DNA from: Rhabdophis nuchalis
Lineage: Eukaryota > Chordata > Lepidosauria > Squamata > Natricidae
DNA: 64,000 bases
NCBI GenBank assembly: GCA_039707465.1
Contig: CM077644.1
Coordinates: 146,948,962 to 147,012,961, forward strand
Direction: 5' to 3'
Both the position numbers and the translations under genes were made by a program. Numbering within the stretch: the stretch's first letter is position 1; each line of letters begins with the position of its first letter. Shown here piece after piece: positions 56,071-64,000 of this stretch. The notes under the pieces were generated by a model that worked only from the letters and a program-made list of their open reading frames with translations, ran no database searches and was not told the origin of the DNA.

Positions 56071-56919
56071 ATGGCTCAAGAAACAGCACTGGCAAGTTTA
56101 GAACAACGGATGGCTTCTCTTGAAACTGTTCTACAAACTTTGGTAAACGAAATTCAGGCCCAGAGGGCTGAAAACATCAATTTCAAGAAGGAGCTATTGG
56201 ATACAAGGAAGCAAGTGCTCGAAAACACACAGAAGACTGAAGAATTGGAAGGGGGGTTGGTGGGGGTTAAGGGAGAGATTAAAAATGTTACTAGAGAGGT
56301 TGGGGAAATAGATGGGCATGTGTCTAGGATTGATATGGAAAGAATGACATATTTTTTGAGATTTCAGAACGTTCTTGAGGAATCTGGTGAATGCCTCCCT
56401 GATCTTATGAGCACAATTTTAGCAGACTATTTACAAAAACCTAAAGATGAGATCAGGGGGGACATTGACCTAGCCTATAGAATTAACTCAGCATATGCCA
56501 GGATAAATGAAGTGCCTAGAGAGATACATGTGAAATTTGTTAGAAGGTCAACCAGAGAGGAAATCCTGAGGGCGCAGAGAGAGAACCCTTTAATTTACCA
56601 ACAAAAAACGGTCACTATCTTGAAGCAGATTCCTAGAAAGATTCGAGAAGCAAAAAGGAATTTTTCCTTCTTGTCTACAATTTTATTTGATCATGGGATT
56701 TGGTTCAAGTGGGTGACACTCGAAGGGATGCTGGTGTTCTGGGAAGGAGGAAGAGTGAGGATTAAAACAGTTGCTGAGGCGGAAGCCTTTCTTAAAAAAC
56801 ACTCCTCTATCCTGGGGGAAGATCCAGGGGGGACGGAGGGGGCCACGGCCCCGCCCGCTCGGGGCCAGGGAGGAGAAAAAGAAGATACAATAGCCAAGAG
56901 ACTTAGATCGAAAAAATAA
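56071..56919 (+). CDS. L1-type ORF1 protein (HAL1-like), 282 aa
   Basis: Predicted coiled coil at residues 5-90 (heptad-like LASLEQRMASLETVLQTL). An RRM-like domain spans about 93-160 (YFLRFQNVLEESGE, DIDLAYRINSAYARI, REIHVKFVRRSTREEIL), and a C-terminal domain about 161-243 (QKTVTILKQIPRKIREAKR, WFKWVTLEGMLVFWEGGRV). The basic end is AKRLRSKK. This is the order of L1 ORF1 proteins (Transposase_22 family), which are trimeric RNA-binding chaperones. The length is a little below the ~340 residues of mammalian ORF1p. The ATG is the first in frame and matches the start region of copy 2. Confidence 0.9.
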   Translation: MAQETALASLEQRMASLETVLQTLVNEIQAQRAENINFKKELLDTRKQVLENTQKTEELEGGLVGVKGEIKNVTREVGEIDGHVSRIDMERMTYFLRFQNVLEESGECLPDLMSTILADYLQKPKDEIRGDIDLAYRINSAYARINEVPREIHVKFVRRSTREEILRAQRENPLIYQQKTVTILKQIPRKIREAKRNFSFLSTILFDHGIWFKWVTLEGMLVFWEGGRVRIKTVAEAEAFLKKHSSILGEDPGGTEGATAPPARGQGGEKEDTIAKRLRSKK

Positions 56920-57325
56920 CTTTGCCTTGATTTTTCTGAACAATTTTGCATAATATCTGTATCTGGATTTTTTGTAAATGTCTGACAGCATGGAATTGAG
57001 AATTTAGGTATATGTACTTGCTTTTACCTTGTAGTGTTATGAAAAATGCTTTTTTTTTGTTATCTTTTTATTGTGTATTTTGAGGTCTCGGAAGGGCCGA
57101 CGACTCTGACGTGAATGCTCTCAAAATTTCTTTGTATCCCTTACCCTACCCTATAGAAAAATGTAAAACCAATAAAACTTTTTCAATATAAAAAAAAAAA
57201 GATCAATGATAGCACGAGGACTCCAACTACTTTGACCCAGGACCCGTGGGAGAGCAAAATGGACATAGATGTCGAGCCTCACAAAAAGTCACCAGCATTG
57301 AGAACACCCAGGAATACAAAAATAG

Positions 57326-57470
57326 ATTTAGCACAGGAATTAGTTTAATCTGTTTTAAATTTGTATGTATTTTGTGTATTTATTGCTTTTATTCTCCCTG
57401 TGCACCGCCCCGAGTCCCTGTGGGGAGAGGGAGCGATCAATAAATTCAACTTTATTATTATTATTATTTA
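57326..57470 (+). mobile_element. L2 LINE 3' UTR with (TTA)n tail
   Basis: 'caggaattagtttaatctgtttt...gtgcaccgccccgagtccctgtgggg', then 'aataaattcaacttta' and TTA units. It matches the end of the 62743 copy. Confidence 0.87.
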
Positions 57471-57612
57471 TAGATGGTTGTGTTTTGATTATCTCTTAAA
57501 AGAAAAAAAGTTCCTCCGCCATCTCCAAGTAAACCATTTTTTTCGGATGAAGATAAAATTGAGAAAATCGTTTTACAAGATATTTGTACATCCTTTGCAA
57601 ATGGAAAGGATC

Positions 57613-58004
57613 ATAATAATAATAATAATAATAAAAAATTTTATTTGTTACCCGCTCTCTCTCCCCAGAGGGACTCGAGGCGGGGCACAGGAAAATTAAA
57701 AAACAATAAACACAAACAGAATACATAATTTAAAATCACAATTAAACAAATCCTGCGCTAAAAACATCTATAAAAAACTAAAAAACTGTCCCTAAAACCC
57801 CTAAACACTAAAAATAATTAAAATTACCCTAAAACCCCAGGACAAGGAGGCTATCCCAAGCCGGCCAGACGGAAAAAATAGGTTTTCAATTTGAGACAGA
57901 AGGAGCGGAGGTCCGTGGTCATCCTAATATCGGGGGGAAGGTCGTTCCAGAGGGCCGGGCCCGCCACAGAGAGAGCCCTTCCCCTGGGAATATCTGAATG
58001 GTGG
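57613..58004 (-). mobile_element. L2 LINE 3' end
   Basis: Minus orientation: TAA-unit tail, 3' UTR ('tctccccagagggactcgaggcggggcac') and C-terminal codons ([32 protein letters not shown]). Confidence 0.9.
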
Positions 58005-58598
58005 AACTCATCCACCATAGAATGAAATTCCCCATAAAATTTCAAAGTGTTGGCACAATAAAAGCCTTATCTGAAAAATAATTATATGCGCACTCTTATT
58101 GCATAACTCTGATCCTATAGTTTCTCCCCAGGACGCATCATTCAGAGGGGGCTTAAGAACACTTAATATACATGTCTTGAGAGTTCAATGAAAAACATGC
58201 TGAGAGGTTCAGTTTTCTCTCATTAGCACCCCATAGTAGCAGAGCTTGTCAAGTCAATGAAGTGTAACAACATGGCATCAAACAAGCCAAGCGCTTGAAA
58301 TTTGATTGTGTCAGATGCCAAATACTTTTCACTTCAGATTTGGGGGGGGGGGGGGGAAGCGCGTAGCATAAGTTCAAACAGAATTAAAGAAAGCCTAGAA
58401 AACTCCCAATTTCACAGAAAATAAGTGCAGTATTTCCACAAGAGTAAAGCTGTCATATTCGTATCACAGCCGTCATTTCTCCTGAAATGGTACCTTCAGC
58501 TTTAATCACCTTGTTTTAATCAATAAAATGAGAAGGTCTGATTTCCCATGATCTGTTAATCTGACATCTTCTCAGATTACTCTCTTTTGGGAGGTACG
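58005..58598. other. No recognised feature
   Basis: Includes a 14-G run near 58341-58354. No gene or repeat recognised. Confidence 0.4.
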
Positions 58599-58599
58599 T

Positions 58600-58906
58600 A
58601 GGGGTGGGATTCAGCCGGTTCGGACCGGTTCAAGCAAACTGGTAGTTCTGGTGATCAGTTGGCCCTACCCACCCACCCCTGTGCTATTCTGTCCTATATT
58701 TCCTTTGTTTGAAGCCCAGCTGATAGGCGTGGCAGAGCAGATTGCCGCGCTTCAGCTCTTTTACTCACTGGGGCTGCAGTAGAAGGTAAATTTTAGAGCT
58801 GTTTTCAAAAGCAATTTGCTTAAGATGGCCATGAGCAAAGCATGTGTGTGTGTGCAAAGCACGTGCTCAACGAACCAGTTGTTACACCAGTTGAATCCCA
58901 ACACTG
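58600..58906. mobile_element. hAT-like element
   Basis: Ends AGGGGTGGGATTCAGC and GTTGAATCCCAACACTG. The flanks share 'ggtac' only, so the TSD is uncertain. 'ggttcggaccggttc' is typical of the family interior. Confidence 0.65.
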
Positions 58907-59911
58907 ATGGTACATATTAATATATCAATTTACACTGATGTTAGAATTCTCTTCATTTCATTGTGGACTATTTTTTAAATAATAGTTTTAATTTATCTTT
59001 TAAATTTATCTGGAAATTAGAAGTTTTGGTCTAGGACTTTAGGAACATTTGCAGTCAGTATGGAAATAAATCAAAATGGATGTGAGATTTTCTTTGGAAA
59101 TTACAACAATAACCTTCTTTTTAAAGAAAGATTTTGCAGGGAGAGGGGTTAACCTCACTTTAAAAATGACATTATGCTGATTTTCAGCAATCGTTCCATC
59201 AGTTTCAGAAGCCAGAAAAATTATATTTGGGGATCCCTCAAGTTTCCTTTCCCTAAGTGAGATTTTGAGTTCATGTAGTTATCTACATAATGGAATAAAT
59301 CCCCCAAAAAGAATTATGTAAAAAGGTACATGCATCCAGCAGGATGTGCTATATTTCTATAGACAGATCGCCATGTAACCACCCGGGTTTAATTTGCTTA
59401 AGATGGCCATCCATATAAAATAAGTAAACAAAGAAAGAAATACTTGTTAATGCAGTCTCCCTATTAAATCAGAGACTTTTCCAAGTTTCTTAACTGGTTC
59501 CTGCAGCAATCCCACTGGATTCTTTCCAACTTGTATGCATATACATATATTTTAAGTAAACTTTGCTCCCCTATGCCTCCAGTCTAATGAAATCAATTTT
59601 TAGCCCCTCCTTTGGAAATTCAATAAAAGCAATAGTGTTACTTACTCTTCGTTATAAACAAAGGCGAATTAATTATTAACATATTTCAAAATGCTTCACA
59701 AGAGGAAAAAAGGATTTTCCTATGAAATAAGAATAGCAAATAACAGTTGGTTCTCTGCTGGGAATCAAACCAGCCTAGAGAGCAACGCTTGTGCTGAAGA
59801 AGCTTGCAACTACCTTTGCCTAATGCTACTATACATGCATCTGCTCTTTAGCTTTTGGTCTCCTTCCCTCCCTCTCTCTCTCTCTCACGCATACACACAC
59901 AGAAATATAGA
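58907..59911. other. No recognised feature
   Basis: AT-rich, no supported gene. The 91-codon frame at 59691-59966 runs into the MITE and is not called. Confidence 0.4.
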
Positions 59912-59912
59912 C

Positions 59913-60188
59913 AACTCACCACAGCCAACTTGCCATGGTCAAAGTACCATGGCCAACTCAACATAGCCAACTTGCCATGGGACAATTCAACAATTCAATT
60001 TAATTATGTAAAATAGTTAAAATATATATTTTAATTTTTGTCATTTACATATCATTTTGTCCCTCCTTTCTTTAATGATTCTATTCCACTATTTCTTCGA
60101 TATTAGTATAACTCTTGTCCCATGGCTGGTTGGCCATGGTGAATTGCCCCGTGATGAGTTCACTATGGCAAGTTGGCTGTGGCGAGTT
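59913..60188. mobile_element. MITE with ~75-bp TIRs and internal subrepeats
   Basis: Left arm 'aactcaccacagccaacttgcc' and right arm 'ggcaagttggctgtggcgagtt' are complementary over about 75 bp. Within each arm the 'gccaacttgccatgg' motif recurs. No TSD is clear. Noncoding. Confidence 0.75.
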
Positions 60189-60223
60189 ATTCCTTTCTGT
60201 CCCCAGAGTCTTGTGGTCTATAG

Positions 60224-60746
60224 CAGGAGTCCCCAACCTTTTTTGCACCAGGGACCAGTTTCATTTTCAAGAAAATTCTGTGGACCGGCTGGCATAGAGG
60301 AGGAGGAGGGAGGGGGAACAGGCGGTGCATGCGCACACGGGGGGAGGGAACAGGCGGCACATGCGCATGCAGGGGGGAGTCAGCTCACTCGGCCCTCTAG
60401 GGCCTCCAACGGTGCGAACGGCCACGCCTGCGCATGCGCACACAGGGTGGTCGGCTCACTCGGTCCTCTAGGACAGGGGTCTCCAACCTTTGCAACTTTA
60501 AGTCTGAAGGACTTCAGCTCCCAGAATTCTCTAGCCAGCAAAGCTGGCTGGAGAATTCTGGGAGCTGAAGTCCTTCAGACTTAAAGTTGCAAAGGTTGGA
60601 GACCCCTGCTCTAGGACCTCCAACGGCGCGCGCTCTGCCCAGGGGGCTGCCCCGTCCTCCCTCCTCCTCCTCTTCGGCCCTGCAGCACGGTTCCTATCAA
60701 GCCACGGACCGGCACCGGTCCGCGGCCCGGGGGTTGGGGACCCCCG
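60224..60746. mobile_element. hAT element hosting a second hAT
   Basis: Ends CAGGAGTCCCCAACC and GGTTGGGGACCCCCG are flanked by GTCTATAG (60216-60223) and GTCTACAG (60747-60754). Same family as 17387-17549. The palindromic MITE at 60474-60608 is nested inside. Confidence 0.9.
60474..60608. mobile_element. Palindromic hAT MITE, 135 bp, second copy
   Basis: Nearly the same as 1099-1233, with a perfect 8-bp TSD, CTCTAGGA (60466-60473 and 60609-60616). Inserted into another hAT element. Confidence 0.93.
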
Positions 60747-60754
60747 GTCTACAG

Positions 60755-61160
60755 CAACTGTAAACATTTAACTTGAAAACCAACCTAGCAAACTTCCTCT
60801 CTCTTTCCCTCCCTCCCTTTTATCATCTTCCTATCTCTTCTTTATTTTCTGTTACAACCAACCACCTGTTTTTCTTCTTCACAACCTCCTTTTGTTCTTT
60901 TCCTTCTCCATTTCTGATCCTTGACTTGGTTCCCCACTGACCTCCTTAATGGGTAGCTCTCCTCTCATTGCAGCTAGCTGCCATTGAACTTTGCTTCCTG
61001 CGCTTCTGGACTGCTCCTCTTCTCTATTGTGAATTGATTGACTGGTTAGTTGGTTGATTAATTGGTTAATTGATTGATTACACGATATCAAGTTTGTGAC
61101 AACTCTTAGCACTCACCTAGATATATCTTTCTCCATGACTAGCTTGTGGAAGACAGAGGA
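60755..61160. other. No recognised feature
   Basis: Includes 'gattgattgactggttagttgg'-type simple sequence at 61030-61080. Confidence 0.4.
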
Positions 61161-61309
61161 ATTCCGGTAGGGCCTCTGATTTTGATTTTTATAGAAAGAA
61201 AAAAATAATTTCCCCTTCTTATTCTTAAATATTTCCTAAGCTACTCTTCCTCACTTTTATTTTCCCTTAAATCACTTTTCCCCCACTTCTTTTCCATGGC
61301 TCCCAGCTC
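61161..61309 (+). repeat. Direct repeat, unit 1
   Basis: About 149 bp from 'ggtagggcctctgattttg' to 'ttttccatggctcccagctc'. It is repeated in the same orientation at 61706-61853 with few differences. Confidence 0.9.
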
Positions 61310-61705
61310 CCCTTATTAGAGAGATTACCAGGGAGGGCAGGCAATTTTTATCTGGACTTCCTCCTCCAGGACACGAACCCGGCTACTACGCATGCAGTGG
61401 CAAAATTCTGTGCTTCCGCAATGTCCATAAGAAAAAAAATTGGTTATAGAAGGATAGTTGTGATCTTGTACCAATCATTTGGACATATCTCTAACAATTT
61501 CTGGACCATGGTTTTTACATACATACTTAACGCTTTTGCACCTAGGTAAACCAGCAAATGATCTGAACAAAGTGAGAACATGTATGCTACTTTCCACTTA
61601 TAATGCTGACATTTTTAAAATTATATCTTAAAGTTAGTACTTTTTAATATATGGTTAAATGTAACGTGTATTGCTGGTCTTTCACCGTAATAAAGATTTA
61701 TTCTT
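61310..61705. other. Spacer between direct repeats
   Basis: About 396 bp with no recognised gene. 'ccaggacacgaacccggctactacgcatgcag' near 61367 resembles a reversed tRNA-like B-box region, but I do not call it a gene. Confidence 0.35.
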
Positions 61706-61853
61706 ATTCCTGTAGGGCCTCTGATTTGGATTTTTATAGAAAGAAAAAAATTATTTTCCTTCTTATTCTTAAATATTTCCTAAGCTACTCTTCCTCACTT
61801 TTATTTTCCCTTAAATCACTTTTTCCCCACTTCTTTTCCATGGCTCCCAGCTC
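61706..61853 (+). repeat. Direct repeat, unit 2
   Basis: Second unit, 545 bp downstream of the first. Both are preceded by 'attcc'. Confidence 0.9.
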
Positions 61854-61924
61854 TGGATCCTTCCTCTCCCCCTCCCCCTTTATTGGTGTCACCTTTCTTT
61901 TTCTCATTTACTGCAACATCATTG

Positions 61925-61927
61925 CAT

Positions 61928-61967
<40 letters not shown>

Positions 61968-62310
61968 TTGTATTTATAAGCCGCACCCATCTCACCACAT
62001 AGGGACTCAGGGCGGCGCACAGGGAATATAAAATATACATATACATATATACAAAAATATAAGCATTCTTAAAAACTGAATTAAATTAAACCCACCCTGC
62101 GCTAAAACCCATATTAAAACCCCTGAATTAAAACTTTGGTCAACTAAAAGCAGTACAGTGTCGAGTAAAATCATGCCAGGCCGGCTTGTTGGAAGAAGTG
62201 CGTTTTTAACCGCTGGCGGAACAGGCGGAGGTCCGAGATGACACGGAGTTCGGGAGGTAGAGCGTTCCAGAGGGTTGGGCCCATCACAGAGAAGGCTCTT
62301 CCCCTTCCCC
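61925..62310 (-). mobile_element. L2 LINE 3' end with (TTTA)n tail
   Basis: Minus orientation: TTTA units at 61927-61965, 3' UTR ('atagggactcagggcggcgcac') and C-terminal codons to 'gaaggctcttccccttccc'. Confidence 0.88.
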
Positions 62311-62509
62311 ATTGCATGTCTTCACCACATCTGTTGACCCCTAATTACACAGCTGAATCTGTGCAATTGATGTTAGTTAGCAATGATGACCCACAATTTA
62401 TTTTGGGGGACAATCGACATAAAGAGTTCAGACTTCTGGTTAGAGTACCTATTTCTTCTCAGTAGCTCCCCACTCAGATAAAAGGGGGAGCATCACAAAG
62501 GGAAGAGAA

Positions 62510-62568
62510 TAAATGTCCCTATGGGGAGAGGGAGCGGTCTACAAGTATTAAATATTATTATTATTAAA
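62510..62568 (+). mobile_element. L2 3' tip
   Basis: 'gtccctatggggagagggagcggtctac' followed by ATT units. Only the last ~60 bp of an L2 remain. Confidence 0.7.
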
Positions 62569-62589
62569 TGAGTTACTATTTTCTCAGCT

Positions 62590-62655
62590 ACTTATTTTAT
62601 TTTATTATTTATTTTATTTTATTAAATTTATACCCCGCCCTTCTCCAAATGGACC
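62590..62655 (-). mobile_element. L2 3' tip
   Basis: TTTA/TTTTA units and 'aaatttataccccgcccttctcc' mark a severely truncated minus-strand L2. Confidence 0.7.
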
Positions 62656-62742
62656 CAAATGTACAGCCAAAACATCTACAAGTGTCAGAGATTAAAATTT
62701 CAGAAAATGTTGCTGCTAACCTTCCAAGGACATTACATATCC

Positions 62743-63243
62743 GCCCTCCGCATAGTCACTCATGCCCTCGTGACATCCCGACTGGACTACTGTAACTCTC
62801 TCTACATGGGGCTCCCCTTGAGGTGCACCCGGAGGCTTCAGTTAGTTCAGAATGCAGCCGCGCGAGCAATTATGGGAACCACTAGGTTTACCCATGTAAC
62901 ATCGCTCTTGCGCGAGCTGCACTGGCTGCCTGTCGTCTTCCGGGTGCGCTTCAAGGTGTTAGTTATCATCTTTAAAGCGCTCCATGGCTCGGGACCTAGC
63001 TACCTGCGGGATCGGATCCTGCCTCTCACATCCTCACGGCCGATTCGCTCCCACAGAGAGGGACTTCTCCGGGTGCCGTCCACTAGACTTTGTCAGCGGG
63101 CGACGCCCAGGGGAAGGGCTCTCTCTGTGGCGGGCCCGGCCCTCTGGAACGACCTTCCCCCCGATATTAGAACGACCACGGACCTCCGCTCCTTCCGCCT
63201 GAAATTGAAGACTCATCTTTTCCGCCTGGCCGGCCTAGGGTAG
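62743..63243 (+). pseudogene. L2 ORF2 C-terminal fragment
   Basis: About 165 open codons to the natural stop: [64 protein letters not shown] and [20 protein letters not shown]. The RT catalytic region is missing. Confidence 0.87.
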
Positions 63244-63431
63244 TCTCTCTCTCTATGGGTTTTTTAATTGTTTATTTATATTTAGTGGGGATTTTTAGTT
63301 AATGGGATTTTAGCACAGGAATTAGTTTAATCTGTTTTAAATTGTATGTATTTTGTATATTTATTGTTTTTATTCTCCCTGTGCACCGCCCCGAGTCCCT
63401 GTGGGGAGAGGGAGCGGTTAATAAATTCAAC

Positions 63432-63500
<69 letters not shown>
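62743..63500 (+). mobile_element. L2 LINE 3' end with long (TTA)n tail
   Basis: The C-terminal third of ORF2, the L2 3' UTR and about 22 TTA units (63432-63500). Truncated after the RT. Confidence 0.9.
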
Positions 63501-63502
<2 letters not shown>

Positions 63503-64000
63503 AGAATCAGAAGTGCAATAAGTATTTCATACTTAGAACTGGGTTTGGGAGCAGAAAGAAGATATAGGCCAATATTTCAATTATTTCATGTACAATAATT
63601 TATTTTGATAAGGCCATTTCCAGTTCTAATTGAGAGCAAGGTCTCCCACGTATTGCTAAAGTTCTAATGTTTATATTCATGAATACATTCCTAAACAATA
63701 ACTTGGAATACCAATTACAAATATTATCAGAGACAGTGTGTCTTTTGTACTCATTTCGATGAGATATTTGAAATATATTTAAAAAAAGAAATCTGTTCTA
63801 TTTTATGCTCACTTTAGACACACAAATTAAATCCTCTGAATGTGCAGGAATGTCAAAGCAATTAAATACACCAAATGCTTATTACATTTCAAGTTTTATT
63901 TTATCTTCATGTAGTTTTAATTGGCAAAAATTGGGTGAAACTAAGTCTCTAAATCTATCACTGTGGCCCTTAGGCACATGTAGCTGGAGTCTCTGGAATG
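63501..64000. other. No recognised feature
   Basis: AT-rich sequence to the window end, with no gene or repeat recognised. Confidence 0.4.

Larger units (their letters stand above)
55207..57200 (+). mobile_element. HAL1-like ORF1-only L1 element, copy 1 (intact)
   Basis: A complete element of about 1.99 kb. It starts GCTTCCGGTTCC and ends in a run of A, between perfect 16-bp copies of GATCAATGATAGCACG (55191-55206 and 57201-57216). The order is 5' UTR, ORF1 (56071-56919), a 3' UTR of about 270 bp with AATAAA near 57172, and poly(A). There is no ORF2 and no sign of a deleted one: copy 2 has the same ORF1-to-3' UTR junction. The TSD and poly(A) imply mobilisation by L1 machinery in trans. The perfect TSD and open ORF suggest youth. 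Confidence 0.9.
55162..57325 (+). other. Exon-like sequence split by HAL1-like insertion
   Basis: Joining 55162-55206 to 57217-57325 (one TSD copy kept) gives one frame of about 50 codons with no stop. It is rich in Ser/Thr/Pro/Asp and includes EVIKINDSTRTP and KKSPALRTPR. It runs into an L2 tail. This could be a retrocopy or exon remnant, or chance. I cannot identify the protein. Confidence 0.25.

Overview
The window looks like gene-poor, transposon-saturated DNA of a squamate reptile, most likely a snake. I infer this from the repeat set: tRNA-derived SINEs with an ACCTTTACC-type tail (Sauria type), CR1 LINEs with ATTCT or TATTG tails, many L2 copies, L1-type LINEs, Penelope-like elements (PLEs), Helitrons, solo LTRs and many short hAT elements. 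I found no convincing host protein-coding gene, tRNA, rRNA or CRISPR array. All recognisable coding sequence belongs to mobile elements.

0-29 kb: a scatter of small elements. hAT elements with 8-bp target-site duplications (TSDs) lie at 1.1, 2.3, 11.6, 16.0, 17.4, 21.5 and 26 kb. Also present are CR1 3' ends, L2 3' ends, Sauria SINEs, solo LTRs (6.6, 12.3, 22.6 kb), a minus-strand Helitron (14.49-15.80 kb) carrying a TA-flanked MITE, and pieces of three PLE families. Several PLE pieces contain a hammerhead-ribozyme-like core at the tip of an inverted repeat.

29.1-34.8 kb: a three-deep nest. A plus-strand Helitron with a PIF1-helicase Walker A remnant is split by a minus-strand L1-type element of about 2 kb that encodes only ORF1. 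That element is split by a nearly full-length CR1 with an intact ORF2 of about 950 codons. A second, uninterrupted copy of the ORF1-only element lies at 55.2-57.2 kb with an open 282-codon ORF1, a poly(A) tail and a perfect 16-bp TSD. Both copies pass directly from ORF1 to the 3' UTR with no ORF2. This HAL1-like (half-LINE) architecture, seen independently twice, is the most notable system in the window.

35-42 kb: a 5'-truncated L1 ORF2 (minus strand) broken up by two hAT elements and two L2 copies, then Sauria and other SINEs, then one hAT inserted 14 bp inside the end of another.

42-52 kb: solo LTRs, SINEs, a PLE 3' half with a GIY-YIG endonuclease remnant, and a Tc1/mariner element with TIRs of about 240 bp. 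One TIR contains a solo LTR, and the other TIR preserves the empty site.

52-64 kb: a long L2 reverse-transcriptase fragment (minus strand), the intact ORF1-only element, further L2 tails, a MITE, nested hAT elements and a 149-bp direct duplication. Boundaries marked by TSDs are accurate to the base; the others are approximate.
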